Shown here in pieces: positions 21,493 to 31,611 of a stretch of DNA of 64,000 nt. This DNA comes from Azolla caroliniana. Lineage: Eukaryota; Polypodiophyta. The position numbers and the translations under genes are program-made. Position 1 is the first letter of the stretch. Each line of letters starts with the position of its first letter. Under the pieces are notes generated by a model, which saw only the letters and a program-made list of their open reading frames with translations, was not told where the DNA came from and searched no databases. The stretch spans positions 6,882,001-6,946,000 of the forward strand of contig JBHGNT010000013.1 in NCBI GenBank assembly GCA_043228905.1, written 5' to 3'.

Positions 21493-21603
21493 AGAAGAAG
21501 TGGGGAAGGTTGATCGAGAACTACCCAAACACCAAAGAAGGGTTCAAGCATTAAAGAGAATTTGTGAAATGGTGAGTGAGAGGAGTGTCTTGACCAACAT
21601 CAT
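21493..21603 (+). repeat. Second copy of the 10905-11015 host segment
   Basis: Directly abuts the end of element B and shows the uninterrupted Copia A target site. See 10905-11015. Confidence 0.9.
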
Positions 21604-21871
21604 CATGGGAGAACCTTAAGTGAAGACCCTAAAAGAAGAGTTAAAGGAAAGGATAAATGAGAGAGATGAATAGATAAATGTCTTTCCTATCATCCTTGGG
21701 GTCAAATACGTATGTATGTGGCTAGAAGTGAAGCATTTTTACAAAGTATGTATGGATTTGAGTAGCGACCCTTGATATTCAATCTTATTTCTACTAATGA
21801 ATTTTGCAATTGATATAACATATTGTGATTGTTGAAGGACAGGGAGTGGATTGGATTGATAATATGTGGAG
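21604..21871. other. Host intergenic DNA between B and Copia C
   Basis: No gene seen. It is the continuation of the empty-site copy and ends in TGGAG, the left target-site duplication of Copia C. Confidence 0.5.
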
Positions 21872-22164
21872 TGTTGGCATAAAAGCTCGACTCCTTCCAA
21901 TTTGTATCCGTCCTAGTGTGAACTCGTTCACATAGTTAGGGCTTAGTATATAAGCAATAGCCTAAAGTTGTAAATTAGAGAGAGATAAACATTGTATCAA
22001 GTCTCTGAGAGAGAGAGAGAGAGAGAGAGAACTTAATAAAGCTTTCCATTAAAGCTCGTTTCTGTGTAAGTCTCTGCCTTCGTCCCTTTTTGTGTTGTTT
22101 TCCGAGTACGCAAACATGTTCTCATACGCTTCTACATATGCACACACCTACCAAACCTTCTAAA
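21872..22164 (+). repeat. 5' LTR of Copia C
   Basis: Begins TGTTGGCATAAAAGC. TATATAA box at 21947-21953, (GA)n near 22008-22029. The last bases read CTAAA where the 3' LTR has CTACA. Confidence 0.88.
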
Positions 22165-22179
22165 TTTGGTATCAGAGCG
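22165..22179 (+). other. Primer-binding site of Copia C
   Basis: TTTGGTATCAGAGCG, initiator Met-tRNA type, immediately after the LTR. Confidence 0.85.
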
Positions 22180-22266
22180 ACCTTGCTGTTCGGCAACAAC
22201 AGACAACGGAAAAAGCTCAAAAGAAAAAGACGAGGTCAATAAAAATCTCACTTTTCATAGAAGAAT

Positions 22267-23070
22267 ATGGCTTCAACATCCGGAATAGGTGTTGAAATCA
22301 TAAAGTTCAATGACAAAAAATTTGCACTTTGGAAGGAGATGATGCAAGATGTTCTGATCATCAGAAGATAAGTCGAAGCTATTCGACACAACGAAAAACC
22401 CACTTCGATGATAGCTGAAGAGTGGAAATCGATGGACGAAATTGCACGCTCCACCATCCAAATGCATCTGGCCGAAAACGTCTACTTCAGGATGGCAAAA
22501 TAGATGACAAAGTTCTCACTATGGGAGAAGTTACAAGCTGTGTACGAGAAGAAGTCCTCATCTTCGAAACTGATTTTGATCAAACAGCTTTTCAACATAA
22601 AGATGAGAGAAACCAATTCGGCTACCTCCCACATCAACACCTTCAACCGAGTGTTGTCAAAACTCTCCTCACAAGGGATCAACTTCGAAGAAGAAGGTAA
22701 AGCCCCTGCCCTCCTATCGACCTTGCCAATGAGTTGGGAGGTATTCTACATGACATACGCCAATAGTCGACCGATCCTAAATCTGAATGAGACGATTGGC
22801 CAAGTCCTCACCGAGGACATTCAGCCAAAATCGATGGGACTTACCGTCAATGAATCGGCAAAAGCCCATCACTCGACCGAGTCGTTCGATCGACATAGTT
22901 GTACGAGAGAATAAGCCGACAGAATCGGTCGGAATGCCAACCGATCAAAAATGAGGGGAGACTTACAGCGGTCAAAGTCGAGAATGATCAGGCGAATTCT
23001 ACACACATTGCAGAAAAGTTGGTCACAATGTTTCCGATTGCTGGTCAATCAAGAGGAAAGAGAATGGTCA
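22267..23070 (+). pseudogene. Copia C gag, disabled
   Basis: The ATG at 22267 begins a Copia gag (FNDKKFALWKEMMQDVL), with a stop near 22369 and another at 22501. The gag core continues in the 22504-22914 frame (MRETNSATSHINTFNRVL, LLSTLPMSWEVF). A decayed zinc knuckle (THCRKVGHNVSDCW) lies near 23005-23050. The protease that should follow is missing. Confidence 0.75.
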
Positions 23071-23159
23071 TTGATCCGAGTGAGATCGAGGTAGACCTGA
23101 TTCGGACCACTCTCCAACTGGCAACCAAATCAACTACATCAACTACACTGATGCAAGTG

Positions 23160-24732
23160 AACCAAGCACATATGAAGAAGCTATGACAGCACCATACGCC
23201 AAAACATGGCTACAAGCCATGAAATCCGAAATGGACTCAATTCACCAGAATCAAACTTGGGAGTTGGTTGAACTACTAGCTTGAAGAAAGCCGCTACCTT
23301 GCAAATGGTTATTCCAATACAAGTATGTATTCGACTCAGAAAAACCCAAGTACAAAGCTTAGCTTGTCACGAAAGGGTTCAAGCAAGAACATGGGGTTGA
23401 CTACGATGAGATATTCTCACCAGTAGTCAAGATGACCACCCTCCGACTCCTACTAGGATTTGTAGCGACAGAAGATCTTGAGCTTGAGCATATGGACGTA
23501 AAGACGACATTCCTAGATGGAGATCTAGAAGAAGACATCTACATGTCTCAACCGACAGGCTTCTCGGCGACAGGGGAGGAAAGACACCTCGTATGTCGAT
23601 TAAAGAAAAGTCTATATGGCTTGAAACAAGTGCCGAGGATGTGGTACCAAAAGTTTGACTCTTACATTAGGCAACTTGGATACCACATAACTAATTCCGA
23701 CCCATGTATGTATGTTCGGCAACTGACCGACGAGTCCAGGATCTATCTGGTCCTATATGTTGACGACATGCTGATTGCAGGAAGCAACCAAGTAGAGATT
23801 GGAAAGTTGAAGTGGAGCCTTCATGACAAGTTTGCGATGAAGGAACTCGGACAAGCCTAACACATGTTAGGCATGAGGATCGAGCGAAATCGGACGACCA
23901 AGACTCTCCGACTCTCCCAGTCTGACTATATTCGGAAGGACCTGAAGCGCTTCAACATGGAGAATGCGAAGCTAACACCAACACCACTTCCGACGTTGAT
24001 CCGACTATCGGACAAAGACTCTCCTTCAACGGACAAGGAGAGAGAGCTTAATGGAAAGATTCCCTACGCATCGGTCGTAGGAAGTATCATGTATGCAATG
24101 GTGGCGACCCGACCCGACCCGACCTAGCCTATGCCGTAGGGGTGGTCAACCGGTACATGTCAAACCCACGACGGAAGCATTGGGAGGTTGTCAAGCACAT
24201 CTTCAGGTACCTGAGAGGGACCGAAGATACACAACTGACTTTTGATTTGACAACCTCAACCGAAGTTGAAGGCTACACCAATTCCGACTATGCTGGAAAT
24301 ACAGATAATCGGAAATCGACATCAGCCTACATCTTCACATATGGTGGTGGTGCAATATCATGGAAGTCGAAACTTCAAGAGTGCATGGTTCTGTCTACCA
24401 TAGAATTTGAGTACATAGCAGCATCAGAAGCAGCAAAGGAAGCGATCTGGTTGCACCGATTGTCTGCTAACTTCTCAGATACAAGCAGAAACGACCGGCT
24501 ATCGCCAACCATCCATTGTGACTCACAAAGCGCAATACACCTCATCAACAATCCCGTCTACAATGCAAAGACGAAACATATTGAGGTGCGGTATCATCAC
24601 ATCCGTGAGCTCGTAACCAAGAAGAAGCTCGAAGTCTGGAAAATCGACACCGAGATGAACATCGCCGATTGCCTGACGAAGCCACTCTCAGATCTACATT
24701 TCGCAGCACTAAGGACGAAGATGGGACTATGA
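23160..24732 (+). pseudogene. Copia C reverse transcriptase-RNase H, disabled
   Basis: RT begins at SEMDSIHQNQTWELV and carries the conserved FSPVVKMTTLRLLL, MDVKTTFLDGDLEEDIYM and LVCRLKKSLYGLKQ blocks and the catalytic YVDDML. RNase H has TNSDYAGNTDNRKSTSAY, the LSTIEFEY block and CDSQSAIHL, and ends with DCLTKPLSDLHF. Stops near 23281, 23361, 23858 and 24125 break it into pieces. It normally copies element RNA into DNA; here it cannot be made whole. Confidence 0.85.
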
Positions 24733-24945
24733 CAAGCGACCGAGCAGAAGAAAGCCGAACAAGGGACAATAGGTAAGACCTAATCAGAACAACTATATCT
24801 ACACTTACTATACCTCTGCAGACTCGGCTGCATGCCGACTGACTTGTAATGTAAATTTAGGATAATCTTGTAATCTAGATTTATGAGGGAGATAAACCCA
24901 AACATTTGTATATGCAAGAAAGAGTAGTCCTTTTAGGGGGAAGTT

Positions 24946-25230
24946 TGTTGGCATAAAAGCTTGACTCCTTCCAAATTGTATCCGTCCTAGTGTGAACTTG
25001 TCCACATAGTTAGGGCTCAGTATATAAGCAATAACCTAACATTGTAAAGTAGAGAGAGATACACATTGTATCAAGTCTCTGTGTGTGTGAGAGAGAATGT
25101 AATAAAGCTTTCCATTAAAGCTCGTTTCTGTGTAAGTCTCCGCCTTCCTCCCTTTTTGTGTTGTTTTCGGAGTACGCAAACAGGTTCTCATATGCTTCCG
25201 CATACGCACACACCTACCAGACCTTCTACA
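24946..25230 (+). repeat. 3' LTR of Copia C
   Basis: 285 bp, preceded by the purine-rich plus-strand primer TTTTAGGGGGAAGTT. About 8 bp shorter than the 5' LTR, mainly from the GA run. Confidence 0.9.
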
Positions 25231-25235
25231 TGGAG

Positions 25236-25576
25236 GTCAAACTTGAACCTGGTTTAATACAATGCATTGTATCAAAATGTCATCATTCCAAACTTGTTTA
25301 GGGAAAATTATGCATAGTTGATGAGTTTTCTCACTTGTACCCCACCCTCTACTTCACAGTAAAGAAAATGTGAACAAATGGATAGTCTCTAAGATGTATC
25401 AATGAGTGTGGTTTCCCTATTTAGAGAAGATGATGGTTTTGTAGCTTGGCACAACATATATAATATAAAAAATAGCAAGTGAGATGTGAGCCACTATATT
25501 TTTCCAAACCATGATAGTGGTGTTGCAAAAATGACTCATTTACAGTGGACTCTATATTTATGCATCATGAAACAAG
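25236..25576. other. Host DNA between Copia C and LINE D
   Basis: No gene recognised. Ends at the 14-bp target-site duplication of LINE D. Confidence 0.5.
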
Positions 25577-25859
25577 TCTGATGCACTTCAGATAATATGT
25601 GTTTCACTTTTAGAAAGTGATCAAGAGTACAGAGGAACAGAGGAACAGAGGCGCTGACAACAGAGGGAGGATCAAACGATGACAATAGAGTCATTGAACA
25701 ACGACTCGGTTGTGAGGAGGGATGGCAATAGAGTGATTTTCGAACAACGACTCGGTTGCTTCAGAGCCTGCACGAACATCATCCCCAAACCTTCTGGACA
25801 ACAATGGGACATAGGTATGTCATGAACATCTATTTAATCGCATTGATGTTGAAACAAAA

Positions 25860-26660
25860 CAAGAAATACAAGGGGTGGACAATCAAAATGGTCCCTCGAT
25901 GCATGCAATGGGAGCCTTTGTTCTCTCCCCGGAAGAAGAATGCCTTATGGAGAGTGAATTAATACATTTTATATGGGAATCCGTTGTGGTGAAAGTGATA
26001 GGTAGTCGACCTAATAGAGCAATGTTGCGTGACTGGCTGCAAAGCTGTCTACAAGAAGACCTTGGCAAAGTGAAGGACATTGCATTTATGGGAAAGGGGT
26101 TCTACCATGTCACAATGATGCCGGAAACGAATATATGCAAAATTGTCAGGAGCAGCCCACTGATTTGGCACAATGCGAGAGCCTATGTATTCAATTGGGA
26201 TGTAGACTTTGACATGTGTAAAGTTGATGCTTGTATCGGCAATCCTACAATGGTAACAAACTTTTTCCCTAGCTTACCGAAGCAATGGGAGTCCTTTCTC
26301 CCGGCCATTGGCAAAAGTATGGGAGGTCAATGCCTGGAAAAAACTCTTGCACAGAACAAATGTCTGACCATGTACAAACTGTGGAGTATGCGGACCTCCT
26401 AGGGCAATGCTTTGCATGTAGACAGATGGGGCACAGGGCCCGAGAATGCCCTAGAGGTAAGGAGAACATGCATCATGGAAATGGGAGGCAAGGACGGAAA
26501 AGTAAAACAAGTCTGATGCAATACAATAATCAACAAATAAACCATGAAATAAGTAAGAATGAAGGTGGATGGAAATATACACTTATAAAGGCAAACAAAA
26601 AGTCATGGTCAGACAAGAATGGCTCCCACTTAGAAACAAATAGGCACTCTTAACCTTAGA
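25860..26660 (+). pseudogene. LINE D ORF1, 5' part
   Basis: The frame from about 25875 resembles the plant LINE ORF1 RNA-binding domain (DUF4283-like: VVVKVIGSRPNRAMLRDWLQ, DIAFMGKGFYHVTM, WDVDFD). After a frameshift near 26285-26400 it carries a CCHC knuckle, CFACRQMGHRAREC (about 26409-26450). ORF1 protein coats LINE RNA. The sequence continues more weakly to 27131 (27131 is the E insertion site) and resumes after 31225. Confidence 0.7.
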
Positions 26661-27131
26661 GGACAATGAAAACAAACCTAATGAAAGGGAAGCAAGAACG
26701 AAGGCAACTCATGAGAGCAATTATGTGGAAGCAATTAATAATATGCAGAAACTACAACAGGAAGACAATTTGGTAGGGGATGATATTGACCGATGCATCA
26801 TGAAAGTGAGGTAGGAGAATTAAATGTAGGGAAGGTCGTAAGCCCCTTGAAAGAGCAAGCTAAGTCATTGGTGACAACCCAATATATTAAGGGGATAGCA
26901 AAAATGAAAAGGCACATGCGTCTTAGAAAAAAGGAGGGGAATGGGATGGAAAAAAATAAAGGGATGCGCAAATGGCCAAGAGTGAACTGGAATCTTCAAT
27001 ACAAGGCGGCCCCTGTCTCAAATACTAGACAACAGATCAAATTGAAACTGAAAGGCAAAAAGTGGTTCAAGGAAATATGTGGAAGTGAGATGAAGAAGGA
27101 CAACATGTGTAGAGTCAATATATATGGTAAA
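26661..27131 (+). pseudogene. LINE D ORF1, basic middle region
   Basis: Lys/Arg-rich sequence, including RLRKKEGNGMEKNKGMRKW and KLKLKGKKWFKE, in an open frame from 26793. It fits the linker between ORF1 domains. It is cut at 27131 by Gypsy E and continues at 31226. Confidence 0.5.
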
Positions 27132-27377
27132 TGTCATGATATGGAAAGACTCGAACCCATGACCTTATGGTATATGGGTCGAGCTCTTAACCATCACACC
27201 ATCTATTGCAATTCAAAGGATATTATTTTCATTTATGTTTTATTATAAGAAAGTAATGTATATTCCAGATTCTCTGGAACATTCTAGAAGTTTCTAGAAG
27301 TAATGTATATTCCAGATTACTCCTGACAACACTATAAAAGAAGGCACTAGGCATTATGTTGAACCAAATTGGTTCAA
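27132..27377 (+). repeat. Partial 5' LTR of chromovirus E
   Basis: Corresponds to 30752-30980 of the 3' LTR, with an extra repeat of about 20 bp near 27296. The downstream part of the LTR is missing. A tRNA-like box pair lies antisense at 27148-27193. Confidence 0.85.
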
Positions 27378-27384
27378 ACTATCC

Positions 27385-27431
27385 GGAATAGTACTAAAGC
27401 AGAGATGGAATTAGTACTAAGAAGAGTAGTA
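27385..27431 (-). repeat. Inverted copy of LTR end in chromovirus E
   Basis: These 47 bases are the exact reverse complement of 31169-31215, the last part of the 3' LTR. They stand where the rest of the 5' LTR, the leader and gag should be. Confidence 0.9.
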
Positions 27432-27647
27432 GATGGTCGTCCCATTGCTTCCGGGAATATTGTAGAAGAATCAGAACCCATTCAAGTTGTCCTAGGTAGT
27501 TTTGTGTGTGTAATATCATTTAATATAATTAGTAGTCCAGAGCATCCCATTGTCCTAGGATTACCTTGGTTTGAATTACATAATCCAGCCATAGATTGGA
27601 GGACAAGAGAAGTCCGATATCGACCACCCCAAGAATCTACTCACTGA
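27432..27647 (+). pseudogene. Chromovirus E protease C-terminal remnant
   Basis: Encodes DGRPIASGNIVEE and the block IISSPEHPIVLGLPWFELHNP that ends Gypsy protease domains. The catalytic DSGA part is missing. An in-frame TGA at 27645 separates it from RT. Confidence 0.75.
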
Positions 27648-27698
27648 GTTTCGACCATTTCACTCCATCAATTACGCGAAGAAGGACACAAGGAGGCA

Positions 27699-29510
27699 AT
27701 GTTCCTATTTGCAATATCAGTACACCCTTCTAGCACTATTAAGAAGGACTCCTCAGTACAACTTCCGGCAAAATATCATCCTTATGCCGATGTATTTGAC
27801 AAGGTAAAAGCCGGTACCCTTCCTCATCACCGTCCCTATGACTGTCCCATCGATTTACAACCAGGAACCGAGCCACCATGGGGACCAATTTACAACTTGT
27901 CACCCACCAAGTTAGAAGTCCTTCGAGCCTACATAGAGGAGAACTTGGCAAGCGGGTTCATCCGTCATTCGAAATCTCCGGCCGGTGCACCCATCTTCTT
28001 TGTCAAGAAGAAAGATGGCTCACTTCGTCTCGTCGTTGATTACCGCGGATTGAATAAGGTCACCATCCGGAATAGGTATGCACTTCCTCTTATATCAAGT
28101 CTTTTAGAGCGAGTTAATGGTGCCAAGTTTTTTACCAAAATCGATCTACGAGGACCGTATAACCTCGTGCGGTTCCGACCGGGAGATGAATGGAAGACCG
28201 CCTTTCGCACGCGGTATGGGCATTTCAAGTATACTGTTATGCCGTTCGGCCTAACCAACGCACCCGCAGTCTTCCAACACATGGCAAATGATATATTTAG
28301 AGACCTCTTGGATATCTGTTTGATCATCTATCTTGATGATCTATTGATTTATTCGAAGACCCAGCAAGAGCACGATTCTCATGTACTATTAGTACTAAAG
28401 CGACTTCGCGAGAATGGTCTTTATGCCAAGCTAGAAAAATGTAGCTTCGACTGCAAGCAAGTGGAATTTCTAGGCTACGTCATCTCCTCAAAGGGCATCG
28501 CCATGGATCGAGCTAAAGTCCAAACTATACTAGAGTGGCAAATTCCACGGTTGGTACGAGATGTACAATGTTTTCTAGGTTTTGCTAACTTCTACCGTAA
28601 GTTTATACAGGATTACTCGAAGATTATCCTACCCCTCACACAACTTACGAAGAAGGGCCAAGCATTTCTTTGGTCCATTGAAGCATATATGGCTTTTCGG
28701 CATCTTAAGAAAGCCTTTACATCAGCACCGATTCTAGCTCATGTGGATACTAGCAAACCATTCATCATGGAGGCCGATGCTTCAGATTTCGCCCTCGGTA
28801 GCATCCTTTCTCAACAAGGAGATAAAGAAGAGTTGCATCCGGTGGCTTTCCATTCGCGCAAATTCGATGTTGCGGAAATCAACTACGAAATACATGACAA
28901 GGAGTTATTAGCCATCGTGGATTCATTTGTGCAATGGCGGCATTTCTTAGAGGGCTCTCCACATCAGGTCGTTGTCTTTAGTGATCATAAAAATCTTGCT
29001 TATTTCCAGAACGCTCGCGTATTAAATCAACGACAAGCTTGGTGGGCGCAATTCCTCACGCGTTTCGACTTCAAAATCACACATCGACCGGGGAAGCAGC
29101 AAGGAAAAGCAGATGCACTATCACGACATTCATATCTTGCACCTCGTCCTGGTGATCCAACATTTGATAATCAAAGGCAAGTAATCTTGGGACCAACACG
29201 ATTGCACACGACGCGGATTTTTCACACCCCGATGGATTCATGGATTACCGATGACATACGTGCAAACTTGAAGACGGATAGTTTTGCTCAAGACATCCCG
29301 GCGCACATTGATACTTCTCGGGCATCCTGTTCTCAGTCTCAACAACCAGGTATTGACTACCGACAATTCGAATATCATGATGGTTTGTTATTCTTTAAAA
29401 AGCGCGTATATGTCCCCGATTGCTCCTGTCGCCTTCACATCGTCCAACATTGTCACGACACCCATACAGCGGGACATTTCGGTAGTACTAAGACGTTGGA
29501 GCTAGTGTAG
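27699..29510 (+). CDS. Chromovirus E reverse transcriptase-RNase H
   Basis: 603 residues, same frame as the pieces on both sides. It begins in the spacer before RT (LPAKYHPYADVFDKV), then the RT blocks [20 protein letters not shown] and [11 protein letters not shown], and the intact catalytic YLDDLLIYS. RNase H follows (MEADASDFALGSILSQ, NYEIHDKELLAIV, SDHKNLAYF). The start of the integrase zinc region (CHDTHTAGHFGSTKTLELV) ends in TAG at 29508-29510, with the frame resuming at once. Converts RNA to DNA in the particle; it would need readthrough to give integrase. Confidence 0.9.
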   Translation: MFLFAISVHPSSTIKKDSSVQLPAKYHPYADVFDKVKAGTLPHHRPYDCPIDLQPGTEPPWGPIYNLSPTKLEVLRAYIEENLASGFIRHSKSPAGAPIFFVKKKDGSLRLVVDYRGLNKVTIRNRYALPLISSLLERVNGAKFFTKIDLRGPYNLVRFRPGDEWKTAFRTRYGHFKYTVMPFGLTNAPAVFQHMANDIFRDLLDICLIIYLDDLLIYSKTQQEHDSHVLLVLKRLRENGLYAKLEKCSFDCKQVEFLGYVISSKGIAMDRAKVQTILEWQIPRLVRDVQCFLGFANFYRKFIQDYSKIILPLTQLTKKGQAFLWSIEAYMAFRHLKKAFTSAPILAHVDTSKPFIMEADASDFALGSILSQQGDKEELHPVAFHSRKFDVAEINYEIHDKELLAIVDSFVQWRHFLEGSPHQVVVFSDHKNLAYFQNARVLNQRQAWWAQFLTRFDFKITHRPGKQQGKADALSRHSYLAPRPGDPTFDNQRQVILGPTRLHTTRIFHTPMDSWITDDIRANLKTDSFAQDIPAHIDTSRASCSQSQQPGIDYRQFEYHDGLLFFKKRVYVPDCSCRLHIVQHCHDTHTAGHFGSTKTLELV

Positions 29511-29531
29511 CGATCTTTTTGGTGGCCCCAC

Positions 29532-30740
29532 ATGCGCCGTTTTGTCGACGACTACGTTCGAACCTGTGATGCTTGCTGCCGAGCAAAGATGCCACGACAC
29601 CATCCATATGGCTTGTTGGAACCCTTACCGATTCCAAGTAAACCGTGGCAATCTATTTGTCTTGATTTTATCATAGATCTACCGGTCTCGCAGGGGTTCG
29701 ATGCTATCTTAACCGTCGTCGATCGATATATGAAGATGGCACATTTTGTTCTGTGTACTAAGGCCATCACTAGCGAGGAAACCGCCGCCCTAGTCATGCG
29801 TGAGGTATTTCGGCATCATGGCCTCCCAAATAGTATCATCAGTGACCGAGGACCGCAATTTGTCTCCAAATTTTGGCAGCATCTCTTCAAGATGCTCAAG
29901 GTCTCTTGCAACCTCTCCTCTGGCTACCATCCTCAGACCGATGGGCAGGCAGAACGAACAAACCAAACGCTGGAGCAATATCTCCGGTGTTTCCTGAGTT
30001 ATCAACAGGACGATTGGGCCGAGATTCTCCACTTTGCGAAGTTTGCGTATAATAATGCTGTTCACTCGACTCGAGTCTCCCCATTCTACGCTTATACCGG
30101 TTCTCATCCTCGCTGGTCGGTGATCGACACCCCTGAGCTACCTACCAATCCTCGTGCCGGGGATCATTTGGAGAGACTACGCAAGATCCAGACAGATCTC
30201 TCGACTCATCTTCATCATGCTCAACAGACACAAAAGACTTACGCGGATCGTCATCGGCTTCCCTCCTCTTTTGCCATCGGAGATCGAGTATGGCTCTTAC
30301 GTCGTCACATCAAGACTACTCGACCGTGCGACAAGTTGGATTATCGACGACTCGGTCCTTTCCGTATTACGGGTAATGTTAATGATGTCACATTCCGCCT
30401 TGATCTCCCTCTGCAGCTTCAGATACATCCGGTTTTCCATTGTTCTCTTCTTGAACCTTATAAAGCAAACACCATTCCCGATCGTGTTACACCACTGCCG
30501 CCCCCGCTGGAGTTGGACGCCGGCCCAAAGTATGAAGTTTCTGCCATCCTCGATTCCAAACTTATTCGCAACAAACTTTATTATTTGGTCGATTGGGTTG
30601 GTTATAGTCCGAGCGAACGCACTTGGGAACCCGTCGAGCATGTTGCCAATGCTCAGGATCTGCTTGCTGATTTTCACCGAAAGTATCCGGACAAACCCGG
30701 TCCGCAGTCAGTGCCGACTCGTTCCACTCGTCGTCTTTAA
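29532..30740 (+). CDS. Chromovirus E integrase with chromodomain
   Basis: Opens in the zinc region (CDACCRAK). The catalytic core has LDFIIDLPVSQGFDAILTVVDR, ISDRGPQFVS and HPQTDGQAERTNQTLEQYL with the D, D and E residues. The GPFRI block and HPVFHCSLLEPYK come next. The end is a chromodomain (YEVSAILDSKLIRNKLYYLVDW, GYSPSERTWEP), which in chromoviruses steers insertion toward particular chromatin. It ends in GPQSVPTRSTRRL, just before the plus-strand primer. Same frame as the preceding CDS. Confidence 0.92.
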   Translation: MRRFVDDYVRTCDACCRAKMPRHHPYGLLEPLPIPSKPWQSICLDFIIDLPVSQGFDAILTVVDRYMKMAHFVLCTKAITSEETAALVMREVFRHHGLPNSIISDRGPQFVSKFWQHLFKMLKVSCNLSSGYHPQTDGQAERTNQTLEQYLRCFLSYQQDDWAEILHFAKFAYNNAVHSTRVSPFYAYTGSHPRWSVIDTPELPTNPRAGDHLERLRKIQTDLSTHLHHAQQTQKTYADRHRLPSSFAIGDRVWLLRRHIKTTRPCDKLDYRRLGPFRITGNVNDVTFRLDLPLQLQIHPVFHCSLLEPYKANTIPDRVTPLPPPLELDAGPKYEVSAILDSKLIRNKLYYLVDWVGYSPSERTWEPVEHVANAQDLLADFHRKYPDKPGPQSVPTRSTRRL

Positions 30741-30751
30741 GGGGGAGATAG

Positions 30752-31073
30752 TGTCATGATATGGCAAGACTCGAACCCATGAACTTATGGTATATGGGTC
30801 GAGCTCTTAACCATCACGCCATCTATTGTAATTCATAGGATATTATTTTCATTTATGTTTTATTATAAGAAAGTAATGTATATTCCAGATTTCTCTGGAA
30901 CATTCTAGAAGTTTCAGGATTACTCCTGACAACACTATAAAAGAAGGCACTAGGCATTATGTTGAACCAAATTGGTTCAACGCCAGTCTTAAGCCTCTTA
31001 GCCGCTTTGTACTTATCTTTTCACATAATATATTAGCTGTTGTCATCATCTTTCTCTCTCTCTCTCATCCTCG

Positions 31074-31115
<42 letters not shown>

Positions 31116-31220
31116 CTCACTTCCTCTCTCGGGAATCTTACGCAGTCCCGTCCTCTTAGTACTAATAGTACTACTCTTCTTAGTACTAATTCCATCTCTG
31201 CTTTAGTACTATTCCTGACA
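30752..31220 (+). repeat. 3' LTR of chromovirus E
   Basis: 469 bp, TGTCATGATATGG...ATTCCTGACA, preceded by the purine tract TTTAAGGGGGAGATAG. TATAAAAG at 30936-30943; long (CT)n at 31078-31110. Confidence 0.92.
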
Positions 31221-31225
31221 GTAAA

Positions 31226-31611
31226 TGTATTGATGAAGGACGGATCGCTGGTCTGTCCTATATTCTGGTCATTGGAAATAAGGAACCACACAGTAGAAAG
31301 AAGCACTCAGATGTTTGGAACAACAAATGGATGCTTATGTAGACTCATCATATGGTACCGCAATAGGGGTGAAAATGAAAAGACAATGGAAAGATGCCTT
31401 GATTTGGAGTTCAGGCAAGGCGAATGAACAAGGCATATTCTACATAAATGTGAAAGTTAGGAAGCTTCCTAAACTGATCACGGAATTCATGGTATACATC
31501 CCTGAAATGCTGACACAGTTGGAAGAGGAAAATCTCCAAGAGAGGATATTAGCTACCATAGTGGAAGCGGAAAATGCGTTTGCTGGGCCACAGAAGATGC
31601 AGGTTATATGA
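31226..31611 (+). pseudogene. LINE D ORF1, 3' end
   Basis: Resumes LINE coding after the E target duplication. The frame at 31315-31611 (MDAYVDSSYGTAIGVKMKRQWKDALIW onward) ends in TGA at 31609-31611. It overlaps the ORF2 start codon at 31608 as ATGA. Confidence 0.6.

Larger units (their letters stand above)
21872..25230 (+). mobile_element. Copia element C, internally deleted
   Basis: Both LTRs are present (21872-22164 and 24946-25230) with flanking target-site duplication TGGAG (21867-21871 and 25231-25235). At 3.36 kb it is about 2 kb shorter than a full Copia. Gag with its zinc knuckle passes directly into the N-terminal end of RT near 23070, so protease and integrase are gone. Several stops remain in gag and RT. 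It is a dead, non-autonomous derivative. Confidence 0.92.
27132..31220 (+). mobile_element. Gypsy chromovirus E
   Basis: A Ty3/Gypsy chromovirus flanked by GTAAA (27127-27131 and 31221-31225) inside LINE D. The 3' LTR is complete. The 5' LTR keeps only its first 246 bases, followed by a 47-bp inverted copy of the LTR end. Gag and the protease active site are missing. RT, RNase H, integrase and chromodomain remain. Related to element I. Confidence 0.9.

Noticed and set aside
27132-27205. A genuine tRNA gene at the start of the E LTR
   Set aside because: Box A and B are present, but the anticodon loop is too large and the acceptor stem is not paired; kept only as tRNA-like.
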